Source: Mycobacterium sp. OAS707 (lineage in GTDB: Bacteria; Actinomycetota; Actinomycetes; Mycobacteriales; Mycobacteriaceae). Taken from it: a stretch of DNA of 64,000 nt. Shown piece by piece: positions 62,515-64,000 of the stretch (its first letter is position 1; the number at the start of each line of letters is the position of its first letter). The position numbers were made by a program, and so were the translations under genes. Location of the stretch: assembly GCF_014873705.1 (NCBI RefSeq), contig NZ_JADBDS010000003.1:1116001-1180000 (forward strand), written 5' to 3'. Under the pieces are notes generated by a model, which saw nothing but the letters and a program-made list of their open reading frames with translations, was not told the origin of the DNA and did not search any database.

Positions 62515-62619
62515 TTGAGGCTGGTGTTCGTGCTCGCAGCGGTCGCTGTCGCGGTGATCGTGTGGCGGTCGCGGCACGGCGTCGAGGTGTGGCATGCGGC
62601 AGCGGACACGCCGGCCTGA
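62515..62619 (+). CDS. DLW-39-like membrane microprotein between the tRNA genes
   Basis: A 34-residue product from a TTG start with AAAGGT 8 bases upstream: MRLVFVLAAVAVAVIVW, then basic RSRHG and an acidic/aromatic tail VEVWHAAADTPA. A single N-terminal membrane helix and a short D/E-x-W tail at this tRNA-flanked place match the actinobacterial DLW-39 family as I recall it. The function of that family is unknown. Confidence 0.6.
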   Translation: MRLVFVLAAVAVAVIVWRSRHGVEVWHAAADTPA

Positions 62620-62627
62620 CCGAATCA

Positions 62628-62700
62628 GGGGCCTTAGCTCAGTTGGTAGAGCGCTACCTTTGCAAGGTAGATGTCAGGAGTTCGATTCTCCTAGGCTCCA
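62628..62700 (+). tRNA. tRNA-Ala (anticodon TGC)
   Basis: A 73-base cloverleaf: acceptor GGGGCCT with AGGCTCC (one G-T pair), D-arm GCTCAGTTGGTAGAGC, anticodon TGC at 62661-62663, T-arm AGGAGTTCGATTCTCCT. CCA is not encoded. Confidence 0.97.
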
Positions 62701-62717
62701 CAACATACGGACAACAT

Positions 62718-63074
62718 ATGGAAGCGATCGGTTCGCGGCGACGCAACCAGCCTGCGCCGCCGCGCTTTGTGTTCGAAGACCTCTGTGACCCGCACCGGCA
62801 ACCGGCGCGGCCCTGGCTGCAACTCCTGGACGACGAAGTCGAGCCTGTCGTCCTCGAGTCGCACGAATACGGTCGGGTGGTGTGGTCATCGCTGTGGCTC
62901 AAGCGGCCCGATGCTCGCCTGCAATTCGACCTGGTGGACGCCGATGGCGGCACCGATCTGCGCTGGACCCTGTATGTCGACGAGCCCGTCCCCGATCCGG
63001 TGCTCACCGGGCACATGCGCAAGCGCGTGAACGAACTCATCAATGCCAACCTGCGCTACACCTACGGTCAGTGA
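62718..63074 (+). CDS. Uncharacterised 118-residue protein
   Basis: Soluble, no motif I can name. It begins MEAIGSRRRNQPAPPRFVFE and has a mixed alpha/beta body with VVLESHEYGRVVWSSLW and ending NELINANLRYTYGQ, somewhat like SRPBCC/START-type small proteins, though I cannot confirm this. ATG at 62718, just 17 bp after tRNA-Ala. The frame is open upstream into the tRNA, which is not coding. Confidence 0.7.
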   Translation: MEAIGSRRRNQPAPPRFVFEDLCDPHRQPARPWLQLLDDEVEPVVLESHEYGRVVWSSLWLKRPDARLQFDLVDADGGTDLRWTLYVDEPVPDPVLTGHMRKRVNELINANLRYTYGQ

Positions 63075-63313
63075 CGGCCGCGGTGATGGAACACCAATCC
63101 GCCGTCGCCGTAGAACGGGTACTGCGGCTGGAACTGGATCGTCGGCTGCAGCGTGCTTACCTGCGCGTTGCCGTCCGTCTGACAGACGCTTGCGCTTCCG
63201 GTGAAACTGCACGGCGGTGGCGTGGCGTCGGCCTGGGCGAGCGGTGCGATCGCGATCGCGGCGGCGCCTCCCGCTGCGAGTAAGAGCGGGGCAATCATGG
63301 TGCGGATCTTCAT
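63068..63313 (-). CDS. Small secreted protein, uncharacterised
   Basis: 81 residues. A clear Sec signal peptide (MKIRTMIAPLLLAAGGAAAI...APLAQADA) leads to a mature part of about 52 residues with two Cys (PPCSFTGSASVCQT), which may form a disulfide, and an aromatic/His C-terminus (FQPQYPFYGDGGLVFHHRGRH). AAAGG precedes the ATG. Convergent with the upstream rightward gene; the ends overlap by 7 bp. Confidence 0.8.
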   Translation of the reverse strand: MKIRTMIAPLLLAAGGAAAIAIAPLAQADATPPPCSFTGSASVCQTDGNAQVSTLQPTIQFQPQYPFYGDGGLVFHHRGRH

Positions 63314-63448
63314 TGGTTCGGCCTTTCGGGTGTCAAGCAGTTCAGAGTGAACTTGCTTGTGGCCGAACGTATGTGGCCGAGGTAGGTGCTGGCACGGTTG
63401 TGCGCACAAGCCGCGCAACGAGCGATTCTCAGGTTGTGCGCATTGTGC

Positions 63449-63706
63449 TCAACGTCGAGGCTCGGTCTGAGCCGTCCACACCCTGCCGTCGAAGTAGCGC
63501 ATCGAATCGGGGTCGTTTTGGTCCGGATACCACCCCGGCGCCAACCCACTCGTGGCGGGCGGCTGCCTCACAACGGGCGGTTCCGCGTACGTCCGCGGTT
63601 CCCTGGGTGCGAGCGCCATTCGGACCGCCCACACGACGACAGCGATGATAACGATGACGATCAGCAGCCAAATCAGCGACTGAAGCGAGCCGGCGATATC
63701 CGTCAT
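63449..63706 (-). CDS. DUF2510 small membrane protein
   Basis: 85 residues. An N-terminal membrane helix (about 8-30; LIWLLIVIVIIAVVVWAVRM) precedes a linker and a DUF2510 motif LAPGWYPDQNDPDSMRYFDGRVWT. DUF2510 occurs in many actinobacterial membrane proteins and its role is unknown. A GGAGGG site lies 5-6 bases before the ATG. Confidence 0.85.
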   Translation of the reverse strand: MTDIAGSLQSLIWLLIVIVIIAVVVWAVRMALAPREPRTYAEPPVVRQPPATSGLAPGWYPDQNDPDSMRYFDGRVWTAQTEPRR

Positions 63707-63774
63707 AGCGCCCTCCTGGATGGCCAATCGGCGGGTTACGACCGGGTACCCCCGCCCCGAGGCCTGAAACCGGG

Positions 63775-64000
63775 TCAGCACTCCACCACGTTGAGGGCCA
63801 AGCCGCCCTTCGACGTCTCCTTGTACTTGTCCTTCATGTCGGCGCCGGTATCGCGCATGGTCTTGATCGCGGTGTCGAGGCTGACGTGATGAGTTCCGTC
63901 GCCGTGCAACGCCATTCGCGCCGCGGTGATCGCCTTCACCGACGCGACGGCATTGCGCTCGATGCACGGAATCTGCACCAGGCCGCCGACCGGATCACAG
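63775..64000 (-). CDS. sdaA: L-serine dehydratase (single-chain SdaA), 5' part outside window
   Basis: Only the C-terminal 74 residues are present. They read CDPVGGLVQIPCIERNA, then VKAITAARMALHGDG, and end KGGLALNVVEC, the conserved end of the iron-sulfur L-serine ammonia-lyase that makes pyruvate and ammonia from serine. The Cys of CDPVGGLVQ and CIERNA are cluster ligands in the family. The gene runs off the window edge. Confidence 0.93.
   Translation of the reverse strand, partial: CDPVGGLVQIPCIERNAVASVKAITAARMALHGDGTHHVSLDTAIKTMRDTGADMKDKYKETSKGGLALNVVEC

Noticed and set aside
62505..62717. Upstream extension of the 118-residue ORF through tRNA-Ala
   Set aside because: The extension would translate the tRNA gene; the ATG at 62718 is the sensible start.

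Overview
This 64 kb window spans the replication origin of a mycobacterium and reads as a fast grower of the Mycolicibacterium type. The evidence is the high-GC coding sequence, the gene order sigM-rsmA-trxB-trxC-cwlM / parB-parA-rsmG-jag-yidC-yidD-rnpA-rpmH / dnaA-dnaN-gnd-recF-dciA-gyrB-gyrA, two perfect parS sites, many leaderless TAnnnT promoters, and proteins that match M. tuberculosis (Mtb) and M. smegmatis families as I remember them. No database was searched. I see no insertion sequence, prophage, CRISPR array or rRNA operon.

Left arm (1-27457). This block follows the Mtb order Rv0051, ponA1, Rv0049, Rv0048c, padR-type Rv0047c, ino1, Rv0045c, Rv0044c, Rv0043c, Rv0042c, leuS, mtc28, Rv0039c, Rv0038, Rv0037c, Rv0036c. 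Here it lies on the left side of the origin and is inverted relative to Mtb. Extra genes are interleaved: a flavin monooxygenase and a PhoX-type phosphatase; an amino-acid ABC importer whose binding protein is fused to its permease; and a group with a methyltransferase, glucosylglycerate hydrolase, a short-chain dehydrogenase and a LIP-family lipase.

Junction (27530-31318). A 1101-residue cyclase/AAA/TPR regulator meets, tail to tail, a small protein made of Asp-rich calcium-binding repeats.

Cell-envelope and redox block (31490-44796). pcnA runs leftward. mutT4, an Rv3909-like membrane protein, murJ, sigM with its anti-sigma factor, trxB-trxC and cwlM run rightward. murJ and cwlM act in peptidoglycan precursor export and synthesis, as does ponA1 at the far left.

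Origin block (44797-62368). parB, parA, rsmG, jag, yidC, yidD, rnpA and rpmH run away from the origin to the left; dnaA, dnaN, gnd, recF, dciA, gyrB, gyrA and an Rv0007-like gene run to the right. DnaA-box-like sequences sit on both sides of dnaA, and the dnaA-dnaN gap is the probable oriC. parS sites lie inside the first codons of rsmG and parA, so segregation signals are embedded in coding sequence.

Right end (62424-64000). tRNA-Ile and tRNA-Ala flank a 34-codon DLW-39-like membrane microprotein. After them come one uncharacterised cytoplasmic protein, one small secreted protein, one small DUF2510 membrane protein and the C-terminal end of L-serine dehydratase.

The observations most worth checking are: a likely leaderless five-codon leader before gyrB; Ser at the quinolone-determining position of GyrA; an unusual substrate-pocket combination in the large cyclase; a C-terminal cysteine cluster in the Rv0039c-like membrane protein; a repeated 12-bp palindrome at gene ends; and a 140-bp convergent overlap between the flavin monooxygenase and an esterase.
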